Shown: piece by piece, positions 1 through 12,447 of the stretch
Position numbering within the stretch: the stretch's first letter is position 1
Layout: each line of letters starts with the position of its first letter
NCBI RefSeq assembly: GCF_001625215.2
Contig: NC_030387.2
Location: forward strand, 7,592,501 to 7,656,500
Direction: 5' to 3'
DNA length: 64,000 nt
Origin: Daucus carota subsp. sativus
Lineage: Eukaryota > Streptophyta > Magnoliopsida > Apiales > Apiaceae
Made by a program: the position numbers and the translations under genes
Notes under the pieces: model-generated
Database searches by the model: none
What the model saw: only the letters and a program-made list of their open reading frames with translations
Told to the model about the DNA's origin: nothing

Positions 1-259
1 TTATGCTAGAAAATGGACTCTGACAATATCATGTTGACTGGATTTATTATTGGGCATTTGCCTTAACTGGTAGATTAAAGTGCCTGCTGCAATTGACACC
101 CTATCCATTTAGTTTTTACTGCTCATCTCTGTATGTATGGTGTTAATGTGATATCTTTCCTTTCAATGTGATGTCTTATGTCAATTTTAATATTTTGTGT
201 TGATTTGATGTGTTATAACAAGAATAACATTCAGTAAATTTACGATTTAATCCTTCCAG

Positions 260-1513
260 CGATTCGCTCTTGCTGCAGCGGAGCTTAATGGGGCCATATA
301 TGCTGTTGGTGGATATGATGGAAAGAATTACTTAAAGTAAGATGGAATGTGAATTTATCTTCTTTTTTCTAAACTATGCGTGTGTGTGTGTGTGTGCGCG
401 CGCACGCGTGCGCTTGTAGATATACAAGCATGCATGAATTTCGAAACATGGCAGTTTTGACATCTCATATAGAAAAAACCGATTGCATATGTAGTTTCTT
501 GTTAAGGTATTAAAGTTTTGTGTCAACATAGTTGAGATTCTGTATCTTCTAAATTCTAGCCATGGTTTCTATCAAAGATGAGACTCGTTTTTGTCACCGT
601 GTGTTAGGGCTGGTTTTAGAAAAAAGGGCTTGTGGGCCAGTAATAAATTGATATTAGTAATTTTCACAATGAAAGCAGTTTTAGTCGGTCTCACTCTCTG
701 GATGTCTAGCAATATTTTATTTTATTCTATTTCCATGTAAAGATCCTTTACATTCTCAGGTCGGCTGAGAGATTTGACCCTAGGGAACACACATGGACCA
801 GAATCCAGAGTATGAATACAAATCGGGGATGCCCTGCTTTAACTGTCATGAATGAAAAACTGTAAGTTTCTATCACCATATGTGGGTAATTAATAAATTA
901 ATATTTTACTTTATTCTTTCATTACTATGCACCTGTTCGTTGTAGCAAGTCGGTTCTTTCTTTGCTTTCTAAATCATGTACCATCAGCAAATAGGTGCTC
1001 TTTAATCTTAAGCGATATCCTGTTAGTGTTAGCTCTTCTGTTCTAATTAATAAATTAATACAATTCAAATAGATGAAGTTTTGAAGAAGTCGTTGGTCTT
1101 CCCCACAAGCTAGCACATCTTTGGTTGTATGATATAAAAATTTTATGCAGATATATTATGGGTGGTTTTGATGGAAATGAAATGGTCCCAAGTGTTGAAA
1201 TATATGATCCTCGCAATGGATCATGGATGACTGGAGCTGTGATGAATAAACCCAGGGGATATTCCGCTGCTGCTGTTCTGGAGGATTCTTTGTATGTAAT
1301 AGGAGGAACTACAGACAGTGGTACCATAACAGACACAGTAAGATGCATTTCATGTTATTGGTATTATTCTGAACTCGTTAATCTAAATTACAGTCGCTCA
1401 TTTACATACGTATTGGATTACAGGTTGAAAGCTACAAGGAGGATTTAGGTTGGGAAGTAACTTATCAGGGATCTATGGCCTGCAGGTGCTTCGCCTCCGC
1501 TATTGTTTTATGA
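260..1513 (+). CDS. Kelch-repeat protein, C-terminal part (5' end outside window or not recognised)
   Basis: Four exons join in frame: 260-336, 760-861, 1151-1337 and 1424-1513, each with GT/AG borders and ending in TGA. The translation shows consecutive Kelch blades with the hallmark Gly-Gly pair and downstream Tyr and Trp, for example AIYAVGGYDG, LYIMGGFDG and LYVIGGTTDSG, each followed by an ERFDP..TW or EIYDP..SW segment. Kelch blades build a beta-propeller used for protein binding. The final exon reads VESYKEDLGWEV and ends CFASAIVL, which looks like the natural C-terminus. Plant proteins of this kind can carry an N-terminal DCD or F-box domain, but that part is not visible, so partner and pathway remain open. 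No convincing exon was seen in 1-259, so the gene starts left of the window or in an exon I missed. Confidence 0.85.
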
Positions 1514-2838
1514 AGTGATCTGGCTACCTGATGTGCTTATATTAAGTGACACCAATTATCATAGTAAACTAGAAAATATCAAGAGTTCCAGATGTGCTTA
1601 TATAGCTCGAAACTAGTTATTTTGGTGAACTAGCTAGTAAAAGATAATTTCTCTGCCACTATAAAATATGGAGTTAATTGCAAAATGCACCCTTAAACCT
1701 GGGCCCAAACGCACTTCGGTCAACATACTTTTATAAATTGCAGTTTGCAACCCCTTAATATTTATCGCCCTGCATTTGAGAAGACAACAAAGGAAGAAAT
1801 CAGAATATACATATCTTGACTATAGAAATGAATCTTGATCTTCTTAGAATTGAAGCTCCGGGTTCGGAAAGCAATCCAAGTTATTGGTTTATAACTATCT
1901 AGCGGAAAGAAACCAAAATAGTACCTTAAATATATTTCTAAGAACTGCTGAGCAAACCAAGTGAAAGAAGCATTCTGATTTCTGGAGTTGAATATTTCCA
2001 CAATTATGTACCACAATACAAGGTGCAAAGGCATAAGGTATTCTTGTCCTCCCTCCGTCCCCCTCGATTGTTTACATTGGAGGGGGACACGGAGACCAAG
2101 ATAATGTATAAAAAAATGAGTAAAATTAGATGAAAAGTGGGTAAAGTGGTGGGACCTATCGATATTTAATAATAGATTTGAGATAGTGGATGAAAGTAGT
2201 GGGTGTAATAGTAGTTTTTATTGTTAAATATGAGATAGTAGGGGGAGATAGTGGGTGTAATGATGGGAAAAACTTACTATTTATAGTAACGTAAAGAAAT
2301 GAGAGGCACATCCCAAATTAGTAACTGTAAAGAAATGAGAGAGACAGAGGGAGTAGCTCTAACTTCAATAGCAGTAGCTGCAACAATCTTTTTCACCAGT
2401 TGAGGGTCCCTGCATAGGAATAATATGCATCAGTTTACATCTCCAGATGTACAATATAGATTTTATATATAAACTTATTTTGCACTATCTTCTCAAATTT
2501 CATTCTTCTAGCAGGTCAAAGACTAAAGATTTGAAAAACACACAATTGAGGTTAATGACCAGAAATGGTTGGTAGAATAAATCTTGGGTTAACATATAAC
2601 ATAATAACACACACAAAACTCTATTGCCAACAAAGCACCAAACAATTTCCTTTTTTGACTTAATTTTTGTGAGGAGTGTTGATTATATTAGAAGGCAAGT
2701 TGTCAGTTCTAATATATTCATGGTTTCACAGACCAGATAACATCTATGTAACATTTACTTGCCTAGTTGCTTCTACAGTGTCGTGTGGAAATATTGTTGC
2801 AACTTGGGCATTGTTATGGCCGTGAACATCAATTCTAT
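1514..2838. other. Intergenic region with a Stowaway-like MITE
   Basis: Holds the 3' flank of the Kelch gene. No open frame here resembles a known protein. Positions 2048-2353 form the MITE listed separately; the rest is AT-rich unique-looking DNA. Confidence 0.6.
2048..2353. mobile_element. Stowaway-like MITE (about 306 bp)
   Basis: The left end reads CTCCCTCCGTCCCCCTCGAT and the right end reads GAGACAGAGGGAG, its approximate inverted complement. TA follows the right end, but the left TA duplication is degraded. The interior is non-coding and AT-rich. This matches the CTCCCTCCRTYYY terminus of Tc1/mariner-derived Stowaway elements. Confidence 0.7.
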
Positions 2839-3053
2839 ATTGTCAGGGACAGGTTAAGTAACATTTAGTTTTCTGACCGTTAGATGAATATCCAGCGGCC
2901 AGGATTATAACATTTTAATTAGTCTGGCGGTTAAAAACGCCGTCTAGCGTTTAGAAAAGCGCTAGACGTGTTAAAATTTTATTATAATCTCGGCCGCGAG
3001 ATATTCATCCAACACCCCAAAACCTAAATGTTATTCAACAGGCCCCTGGCAAT
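2839..3053. mobile_element. Hairpin MITE-like element (about 215 bp)
   Basis: The two halves are inverted copies. The left half runs from ATTGTCAGGGACAGGTTAAG and the right half, reverse-complemented, from ATTGCCAGGGGCCTGTTGAA, and similarity continues inward for about 90 bp. The centre carries two small perfect stem-loops, GGCGGTTAAAAACGCC and GTCTAGCG...CGCTAGAC. No open frame is present, and a clean target-site duplication could not be identified, so the superfamily is uncertain. Confidence 0.65.
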
Positions 3054-5761
3054 CATGGGACCAGGACCCATTCCATAGATCATGGGTATTACCAAGGCGG
3101 GTTGACAATGCACCAATTTGAATTTCATTACCATGTTTACCCGTCCTGAGGAGATGCCTGTTTCTCAACACACTTCCCGCAGAGATCATAAAAACATATG
3201 TACTATGCAAATTATGATTAAATGCATATTGTCGAATATTTGCTAAGAAACTTAATGATAATTTATTTCTTTATGACCTCCACAAGAGTCAGGTAGCCTG
3301 ATAAGATGGATTGTTTTATCTGCAGACTGCAATTTACTACATCTTTACTTAATGACTCTAAATTACGTACATAACCACACAATACCATATAAACAACCAC
3401 ACAATAAGAATATTCAGAAAGTTATAACTACGAGAATAAAATCAATACAGATATTTCTGAGGAACCATAGACTTGCTTCAGAAGAATCGGCAGCAATTGT
3501 TTTCAACTTATGCAAAACTGTGAACTGTATGGCTGTATACGGCATAACCATAAGAAATGCTGGGACATTACCACACCAAAATCCCTATAAGAAGGCATAA
3601 CATTACACATGAGCAAGTATTCCGAAGCTGCAAAAAATCTACCATTAACTGAAATGACATTTACGATATTCTTCACTGTTTAAAGACTCAGAGAAAGCTT
3701 TAAGCTGGGTATCCAGATACTCCCTCCGTCCCACCAGATTCTTTACGTTATTTTTGACACGCATTTTAAGGCTCTTATGAAATATACTTATACTAAATAT
3801 TTTTGTTTAAAAAATTACTGAAGAAAAGTTTGACGTTTAAACTTTTATTCAAAAAATTAAAAATACGTTATAGAACTATACTCTACGAGAGTCTCAAAAA
3901 GTCTGACGGGACAGAGGGAGTAGAATTTAGGAAAAATGTACCGTCAGCCCTTATCCTTTGCCTGAAACATTCCAGTATACTTTGATGTTTGATGTGCCAT
4001 GCAATTCTTTGTGGGGCAAGGCTCATGAAGACGTGGGTTCCAGCTAACCTGAAAAATTATCAAATAGTATAGTGTAAAGTCCTTTATGTTTGTGTAAATC
4101 AACCATCCACACATTCATATGTGATTTAGATACTTTGCTAAAGAGAATGCAGAGACCCAATAAGAAAAATGTAATTTTACCATGGGCCAATGACAATTCC
4201 ATTGAATTAACTACTTCTTTAAAAAACACATCCCTAAATCGAGTTGATGTAAACTTTCTAGAAATTCGTTATACAAAACCTTGTGTTTTATGGAAAGCAA
4301 GATTACCAAGAGTATACCTGCCCAATTAACAAGAATCACTTATAATTTATAGAAAGCAAGATTATCAGGAATATACCTGGTCAATTAACAGGGATAAATT
4401 GTATTCACATTATGTAGGATATTAGTAATACATTTACTGAATTTTTGATTAAAATAAGTTTCATGATTAAATTATCACCTCTTCATAGGAATTAGCACGT
4501 TTACTGATATCTTCATTTCTAAGGAGTTATGTAGGTGCAAGTGCATTGAGCAAGAGAAAAGATCCTCTCAAACGAAAACCAAAAGGGAGCTAGAGGTTCT
4601 TTAAAAATACCCTAAACAATATCAAAAGTAATTTAGTGTTACTTGAGGAAGTAGTTGATAGTTGATAGTTAAACGGCGAAAACTTAACTATCCAACAATC
4701 TATTAAACAAATCCAGTTATTTGGTACATATCTATTCTCTACTGCGATATAGTAATTTTGAACGGTCTGTAAACCACAACTAAATCCAGATATTTGGTAC
4801 ATATCTAGCCAGACCAAATGTCACCAAAATTACACAAGATTCTAAAATAATGTATTCAGGCCGCAAAAATAAATCTAACTTGATTACTGTGGTTCATTAT
4901 CGATTAAAAAGAAGAGAATGTTGTGCCAGGAGAATGATAGAAAAGAAGTGAACGTAAGGAAGGTAATGTTTTATATGATCCATTTTTAATATATAAAAGT
5001 AGAAGTGATAATAAACTTGCCTTATTTACACTGTTTATTTATTGAAAATATAAGTTAGTTTTTCAGTTATGTAATGATATTTAAAAATTTAAAATTTGTA
5101 AAATTTCAAGAACGTATTTTAATTTTTCAGATTTAATTTTATAAAAATACATACAACCAATTTAAAAGCTAATTTTTATATTTTATTATCATATTACTAA
5201 TTTTTATACATGATAAGTTATTATTGACAAAATTTTATCTAAACTAATAAGTTTGAATAATAATTTACCTTTTAATTTATGAATAACTTAACAAGTGTCA
5301 CATGTCTAATATGATCATGTTTTTCTTAACTTTCAAGTTAAAGACAGTCACACAGCTATTATTTTATGATCCAAAATGCTGGTCCTTCTTAACCTACACA
5401 ATCTAAATGCTATTGGCGTGTAATATTTTGTAAAATTTTCAAACTTAAACGCAACATCATCTCTTGTTTTCTTTCCAAAATCAAAATGTCCCATATGAAT
5501 GATATTTGGCACCTTTTTTCCAAACTCTGTTATTTTATTTTGGGTATCATTTGTTGGTTTTGTGACATGTGGAGCTGGGGCCTTTTCTCGACCGCCACAG
5601 TCTACTTCCAAATAAACACTGTTAAGAGAAATTTATTTGATTTAGGTTCAAAAACATATTGTGGTTGGGGGAAAATGCTTTATTGTGTACTTAAGAGACA
5701 TGCATTTAGACATTCAAATATAAGAGCTTATAAACAAGGCATGTATAGCTAATGCTTAATC
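3054..5761. other. Intergenic, AT-rich, no gene recognised
   Basis: Short open frames here have no recognisable domain and no supporting splice pattern. A Stowaway MITE lies at 3720-3920. Around 4300-4390 a short stretch (AAAGCAAGATTA..) is imperfectly duplicated. Confidence 0.5.
3720..3920. mobile_element. Stowaway MITE (201 bp)
   Basis: The element begins CTCCCTCCGTCCCACCAG and ends CTGACGGGACAGAGGGAG, with TA directly outside both ends (3718-3719 and 3921-3922). This is the expected TA target-site duplication of Stowaway elements. Confidence 0.8.
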
Positions 5762-8700
5762 CTATTTTACAATCCTGGAAAGAAACACCTCTTTCTCGGT
5801 GCAAAGGTAAATGAGATCATGCTCAGGATGCCTAAAGTTCCTTACTATAACCTTCTCACCAGATAAATCTTCCATACCTAAGGTAACTCTCAACTTGAAA
5901 CAATTTGTTTTAGGAGTTCTGTAAAATGGCGCAGCAAATACAAACTTTTTAACAGGGTCACTATCTCCGAATTGTTTCAGGTCAAGATACACATATTGAC
6001 AAGAATACTCGTTCACTGTTAACTTCACCCACAACCTGTTATCAACATCCATGTTATATAAGGTGATTTGTAATCTTATTCCAACAGGCAGGCCTGAAAC
6101 AAAGAAAAGTGGAGTTTCACAGGTATTGTTGATGATATCCAACTCTGCCTTGACGTGTTTCAGCCCTCCTGCCAACTCAACCTGCTTCAGAGAAAATAAT
6201 TCCAGCAACTTCCTGAACTGAAACAAGTTACTCATCCCGCCAATTGAGGTTTGAACTCCATGCAAAGATTTTCCTGCTTCTGCCAAAAAATGTGAAGGCT
6301 CAATGGATCCCTTGTCAAGAAGTAGTTCCACAACTGAGTATATGGAATGTAGCTTTCTCAGAGTAGATACATAACACCAAGGCTGTAAACTACATAACTT
6401 CAGTGTACAAGTCACCACCATCAACTCCAGGAGGTGGATCGTCACTTCTTTATCCAACCCTAAGAATGTGTAAGCCAGTTCTCTTAGTTTATAATCTAAT
6501 TCTCCAAAATTTATTTCTATCTCTCCTGTTAACGGGGACTTCTTCAGACACATTAAGTTTGTCCAGATCTTTCCAAAAAGCTCCAACACCCGTATATATT
6601 TCAGTGCAAAAACCAAAACACCAGAAGATTGGGATGATGTATTATTTATGCTTCCCAGTTCTTCTTTCAAACTCCTGCATGTCACCCATGAAAATATCAA
6701 AAACGAATAAGATTCCAAAGATGAAAGCAAACTAGAAAATATTCGTAGTCTTATTTATTTCTATAAAAGTTAAGTTGTATAATCATAGATAAGTTGAATA
6801 AGTATTTATATGGACTCGAAGATGCAGGGAAGCAAGTAAGAAACTTATCGAATTGGTTAACACAATGAATACTACTTAACTAATAAAATATTGAATACCG
6901 TTTACTTATATTTGCATATACATATATCATGTATTATTCGTTCAAAGATGATACATGCATGAGTCATTACTGCAGTATGAAATCTAAAAATTTTGCATTA
7001 TATTTTGTTAGAAAAGCAGTGGACATTAACAGGCATTAATTTATAGATGAACTGATATTCTTCTAAGAATATAGAAGTTTACAGCCCCAAGAAACTGATT
7101 TCTCCTTTTATTTTTACATATTATACTGTGGAAGAAAAAGAAAGAAGCTTGTTTTCTTGTCCATCAGTGGAATATTATTAACTCTGTCAGATCAGCACTT
7201 AGCCCTTTGTTGATCCGCACTTTCTGAAGAAGTGGACATAGGGTGATATAATTAACTTCACCTCACACTGTGACTGTTTGGCTAGAAAGACAACAGATAA
7301 GATAGGGCAAATCCATTTCAAACTAATCATTGTTCAATGTATGCAAGTAAATATCACGAGGAAACAAAGAGAAATCGTAGCATACCTTAAAGTCTTAAGT
7401 ACTCCATCAATGCATCCAACTTGCATCGGTTGCCACATGTTACTAATTTGTGCTAGGACTAGATTCACTAATGCTAATACTTCGATCCCCTCCAACTGAC
7501 AATCTGCGATTGATACTTCTGAGCTGCTCTGCTCCCGTGATTCCTGATTACGCGAGGAATCATTTACTATATGTTGCAGAATCTCATCCCCTTTAATCAA
7601 CTCCGAGTCAGAAACAGATGTGGATCTACTGCAAGCACACAAGTAAGAGAACAGTACATGACGATCCAAAGCATAAGCTAACCCAGAAGATATTCTCCCC
7701 AGAAGAGTGACTGCATATGAAAACATTCTGGGCGGAATTCTGCATATGTTTATCTCATGTGATAGTGAAGCTGAAATGGCCAGTACTAGAATTAGAGCAG
7801 TTTTTGCACCATTAGATCCCAACTTGCCTTCGAAAAAGTCATCTATCTAAAACATAAGAGATATCTGTTTCAGTTCATGGAGTCATTTTATTAAATCGAA
7901 ATAACCAAGAGGCAGAGCCATAAACTCACATTCTTTTAAAGATTTAGATCACATGTGAAAGATCCAAAATTTAAAGATATACTAATCACTAGGAACTAGG
8001 AAGTAGTATACAGGCATAGCACATTTAGCATGCATCACTAGACTGACAATGATGGCAGAATAATAAATTTGGCAAAAAGAGAAAAGGCTCATTGAAGACA
8101 ATTCATACAGAAATATCTAAGGCTCAACCACAGTTGCAAGCGATTTATATTTGCAGGAGAAAAAGATAGCCTCTTCAGAAGTTTTAAATATGACACACTG
8201 ATTATTACAGTAGTGTTTTATAGAACTTACATCTTGAGAAGTCTCCTCAACAGTACTTGCAGCATAACTACCATGTTTTCGACCGATAATAAAGAGAACA
8301 AGAAATATATCAGCTTCATCCTGCAGTATTGTTGTACAAGGAAAAACAGCATTAGAACCAACAAGAATTATGTTTTCCATGTATCTGTATAAAAGTAAAC
8401 TTTTCCCATGGATGTATTATGATTATTTAAAGATCTTAAAGAAGATGCCAGAACTTAAAAATACTAGTACATTTAAAACTCCCTCCATCGCATTTGTTTG
8501 TTTTAGCCTGGTTTTACTTTATGGCCATATTGTCCAGTTTCATAATGCATATTACATACGATATTGTTTTATTTTCGGTTTTGGATTTAAAAAGTTGTAA
8601 AAGCATAACTTTAAATCTTAGTTCAAAAATTAGTCCATTCAACCAAAAATAGACCAGGTCAAGATAAATGGGACAGCAGGAAAATTATCATCGTATCACT

Positions 8701-10526
8701 TCGAGTAGGCATGGATTTATTTTAATTATGACTGACCTGAGGAAAAGCTTCCATATTTTTAACAAGGCCATTAACACAGAACTTAAACATTTTTGAACTA
8801 TGCATCTTAAGTAACTGAATTATTCTCCTTGCTTCAGACCTTATTGAGGAAGACGTGTCAAATAAAGCACCAAACAGCTGCAAAACCAAACCATGAGAAC
8901 TGTAAAATCAATTCTATAGTAGTTAAAAGTGAAAAGTGCAGTGAAGCGCAATAGGGTTGACAGAGCTCAAGTGCGAAGTGCACTTGATGAAAAGTGAACA
9001 TGACTAATATAAATTAGTCATTAGTTATATATAATAATGACAAACTGATAGATATTACACAATACAAAAGCAAAGATCATTCATTGTCTATGACAAACTA
9101 GTTCAAGGAGTCAGTACTTTGGAGTCACCTACATACAACATAGATATGAAAGGAAAAACAGATACTTTGAACTTAAAAAATAACATTCATGTGTGCACTT
9201 TTATTTGTAATTCACCATTTCTCAACAGAAGTAAATAATATGTGTGTATAAGCCAGTGTATCCATGTGTAAACTTAACAATATAACACTACAACTGATAC
9301 TCTACTTAACAAGCGCAACAAATGCAAACCATGAAGCTTGAATGCTAAAAAAGAATTGCTAAGCAAATCCTCGAGCCATAGTTCATATGGGCTTATCTCA
9401 TGTTCACATTTACCCATTACTCAGGAAAGCCTCATTAACAATAATTAATATTCCGTGCATGAAAGAGAACTAAACAAATTCCCAACACTGCAACTTAAGA
9501 GCCACACAAAAGTATATATTTAAGTACAAGACCTTACCAGGTTAAGGTATTCTTCTTGAACCTGATGGTCATGTTGCGCCATATGATGCATTGTTTGTAG
9601 TGCTTGTAATCGGACAGCTATTGAATCATCATTCAACATATCCACCAACAAATTTAAGGCTTTACAAGCAAAGTCAGAAGAAAGGATGAAGAGTTCACGC
9701 AAGGAAGAACAAGCAGACCTTCGCACCTTAAGACATAGCAGGAAATGACAAAAAATGAACTTACAATTAAAAAGAAACATCAATATAAGAAAACAAAGAC
9801 ATGTGTGTATGGGTGCGGTTGGGTGGGTGACGGAGATGAGAACATATATTTGATGGTATTGAAACAATGTGTAGATTACCTTAAACATATAATTTTATGA
9901 ACATGCGGTGTTCATGTCAGGCTCATAATGGTTAATGGCACCTAATTATTCTTAGACTCAAGCCAGGTTGACCCTGAGCTTTTACAAGTATATTAATCGA
10001 ACAATCAGAACAATATCTTATTGAACTCAATGCCTTGACCTTAACTTGTAAATTTAACCTGTCAATTTCTTCATTAAACTTAATTCTTAAACCTGCTTAA
10101 TTTGAGTGCAAACATTATTAATATAGGAAAGATGGTAAATACGTGATATCTACTTTAAGCATAAACAACAGATCTGCCCATATATATGTATATGTATATA
10201 TAGATACAGGGTCCTACTCCACTACAAACCTTTCTTAAAATAAAAAGTAAAAACTGCAATAAAAAATTTATAAATCAAATTGAAATATAGCACATATGAT
10301 ATGCAAATTGATCATTGGAAGATGAAGAAAAATACAGTGAAATGATTTCAAAAAAACATCATCAATTGACGGAAAAAATCAAATTAAAAAACGGAAGGGA
10401 ATGTATGGGATCGTGTCTGTTAGGGCCTTGTGTGCTGACTTCTAGGGGGCATTAGGTTAGATTCATTCAAGGACTCATATTAGTTTGTAGTTTCTATTTT
10501 ACTCTTAGTTTGTATTTGATCACTTG

Positions 10527-10581
<55 letters not shown>

Positions 10582-12447
10582 TCCCTCTGTTTTAAAACAT
10601 GTCCACTTTAGAAAAAAAAAATTGTTTCAAAAATACTTGTCCACTTCAACTTTCTATGTAAATTTATATTTCCAAAATCAACTCTCCTTCACATATTTCT
10701 AATTTATATTTCCAAGATCAACCATATGCCACATATTATGTTCAATTAATGACTTAATACAACTCTTTTTTCTCAAAATCCACTTCTCTTAAACTATGTG
10801 ATTTTTAGAAAGTGGACATGTAATTTGAAACGGAGGGAGTAGACACACACACACACACACATAAACAGATTACATAACAATTTAGATAGCTAAATATTAA
10901 TACATGTATACACTACATGAATCCCAAAGAAAGAGAAGAATTTATTAAAAATTCTAGAAGTTACCTCATAAAATTCGTCCTCCATCCCATGCACAAAAGC
11001 TCCAGCAACATCAGATGTTTGTGTTTTGATAAGTACTTTCTTAGACAGGGTTTGAAGTAGAATATTCTCGGAGGCCATCGTTATCTTCCCAATGGCATCA
11101 AAAACTTGAAGTCTTACTTTTACACTCATGTCTCTGACAATTGAACAAAGCTGCAGAAAAGATGATTGAAAAAAGGTAGTACAATAAGATATGACTGCAC
11201 CATATAAACGTTTTCTTTTTCTTTTCTTTTTTCTTTTTTTTTTGTTTGCTAAGGCCATCACTAGTCTCACATCAACATATACATTACCCAACCTGCATAG
11301 CTCCAAAGACTAAAAGAGGGCACACTATACATGGGTAGGTATAAATATGAAACAAAATTATCCATTCTAAATTTCAAATAAACAGGATTGAGCTTTGTGA
11401 AACATAGTTATAATCTATACCTTTTCAAATAAGGCATCAGACCAGTACTTTTTACTTGCTCCCTCGCTGGATGCCGTGAGTAATTGCCCCCACTCACTAA
11501 TCTGAAATCGCAAGAAATATAGAAACTTACCATTTCTATTCAACCATAACCAGTGTACATGAAAATTCAGAACTTGCTTACTTTAAAATATGTTGCATAT
11601 CAAATAAATCACAAAAATCATCACAAAAAGAGCCAGAACATTTTACTTAAGAAGAGAACAGTACCAACATCTGGCACATTATTATGTGAAATATCATCTT
11701 TGGTAACTCAATTAAACTAAATCGAAGGCCATTGACTTGTTCCTAATTCTATTATGATTTGTAAGTATTAATGTGAAAGATTAATGTGAAAGATAAGCAT
11801 CTTACAACTCGAACGGCGGAGCATCTAACAGAATCCTCCGTATCTGAAAGCATCTCAACACCACGCAAAAAACACCCCTCCATCACCCCTCTATCCTGAA
11901 TCCCAACACAACAGCTCAATCCATCCAAAGCAACTCTCCTAATTTCAGGATACGGATCCTTACTAAACCCTAAAAACACGGTAACCAACACCGCCGGCCG
12001 AACCAAAATCCTCTTAGCATTCGCCAACAACCACCTCCTGGCACTAACACAACCACCAAAACATACAGACAAAAACACACTCTCACTCAACTCTTCAACT
12101 AACTGAAGAAGCTCAGAGTCCTGCTCAGCAATCGATACGAGTATAGACAGCGATTCGACAACAAGGCGAGGAGAATTGTGAGGGAGTAGAGAGAAAGTAC
12201 GGAGAGAGGAGAAGATGAGACGGCGGAGGTGGGGGTGGCGGAGAGAGATGTCGGAGAGGAGAGAGATGGTGTGAGGGTTAGGATTCAGGGAGAGAGAGTG
12301 TGTTAGGGCTTGGAGAATAGTGGAGATTGTTGAATCTGAAGTTGAAGGATTGGTGATTAGTGATCGTGCGAGTGTTAGGGTGTGCCTGGATGGGGGCTCA
12401 TCGGTGGCGCTCAGTTCGAGGAAGCTGCGGAGGAGTTGTTGCTCCAT
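5762..12447 (-). CDS. SIEL: SIEL / Integrator subunit 4-like ARM-repeat protein
   Basis: Eight exons (minus strand): 12447-11806, 11501-11421, 11150-10965, 9726-9538, 8877-8737, 8320-8231, 7846-7386 and 6731-5762. All have GT/AG borders and join in one frame of 919 residues, close to the length I know for Arabidopsis SIEL. The ATG at 12447 (MEQQLLRSFLEL..) was chosen; frame extension upstream exists only with a TTG. The N-terminal half is built of ARM/HEAT helical pairs such as DPYPEIRRVALDGLS, DMSVKVRLQVFDAIGK and DDSIAVRLQALQTM. The C-terminal exon is beta-rich and less repetitive. In Arabidopsis, SIEL binds SHORT-ROOT, is associated with endosomes and aids its cell-to-cell movement; the family is homologous to Integrator subunit 4. 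Assignment is by remembered resemblance in repeat order and length. MITEs lie in introns 3 and 5. Confidence 0.88.
8479..8680. mobile_element. Degenerate Stowaway-like MITE in SIEL intron 5
   Basis: The left end keeps CTCCCTCCATCGCATTTG and the right end AGATAAATGGGACAGCAGG, an eroded inverted complement. It lies wholly within the intron 8321-8736. Confidence 0.5.
10529..10580. repeat. (TA)n microsatellite
   Basis: About 26 uninterrupted TA units inside SIEL intron 3, directly abutting the Stowaway MITE that follows. A TA-rich target is what a Stowaway element would use. Confidence 0.95.
10581..10839. mobile_element. Stowaway MITE in SIEL intron 3 (259 bp)
   Basis: Ends are CTCCCTCTGTTTTAAAACAT and, reversed, CTCCCTCCGTTTCAAATTAC; TA flanks both sides (10579-10580, 10840-10841). 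The inverted arms extend inward as ATGTCCACTTT / AAAGTGGACAT. No coding capacity. Confidence 0.85.

Noticed and set aside
3352-3600. Open frame of 82 codons
   Set aside because: Low-complexity Asn/Ile/Lys composition in AT-rich DNA, no domain and no neighbouring exon.
6403-6735. Plus-strand frame antisense to SIEL
   Set aside because: It is the shadow of the last SIEL exon, which has clear coding evidence on the minus strand.
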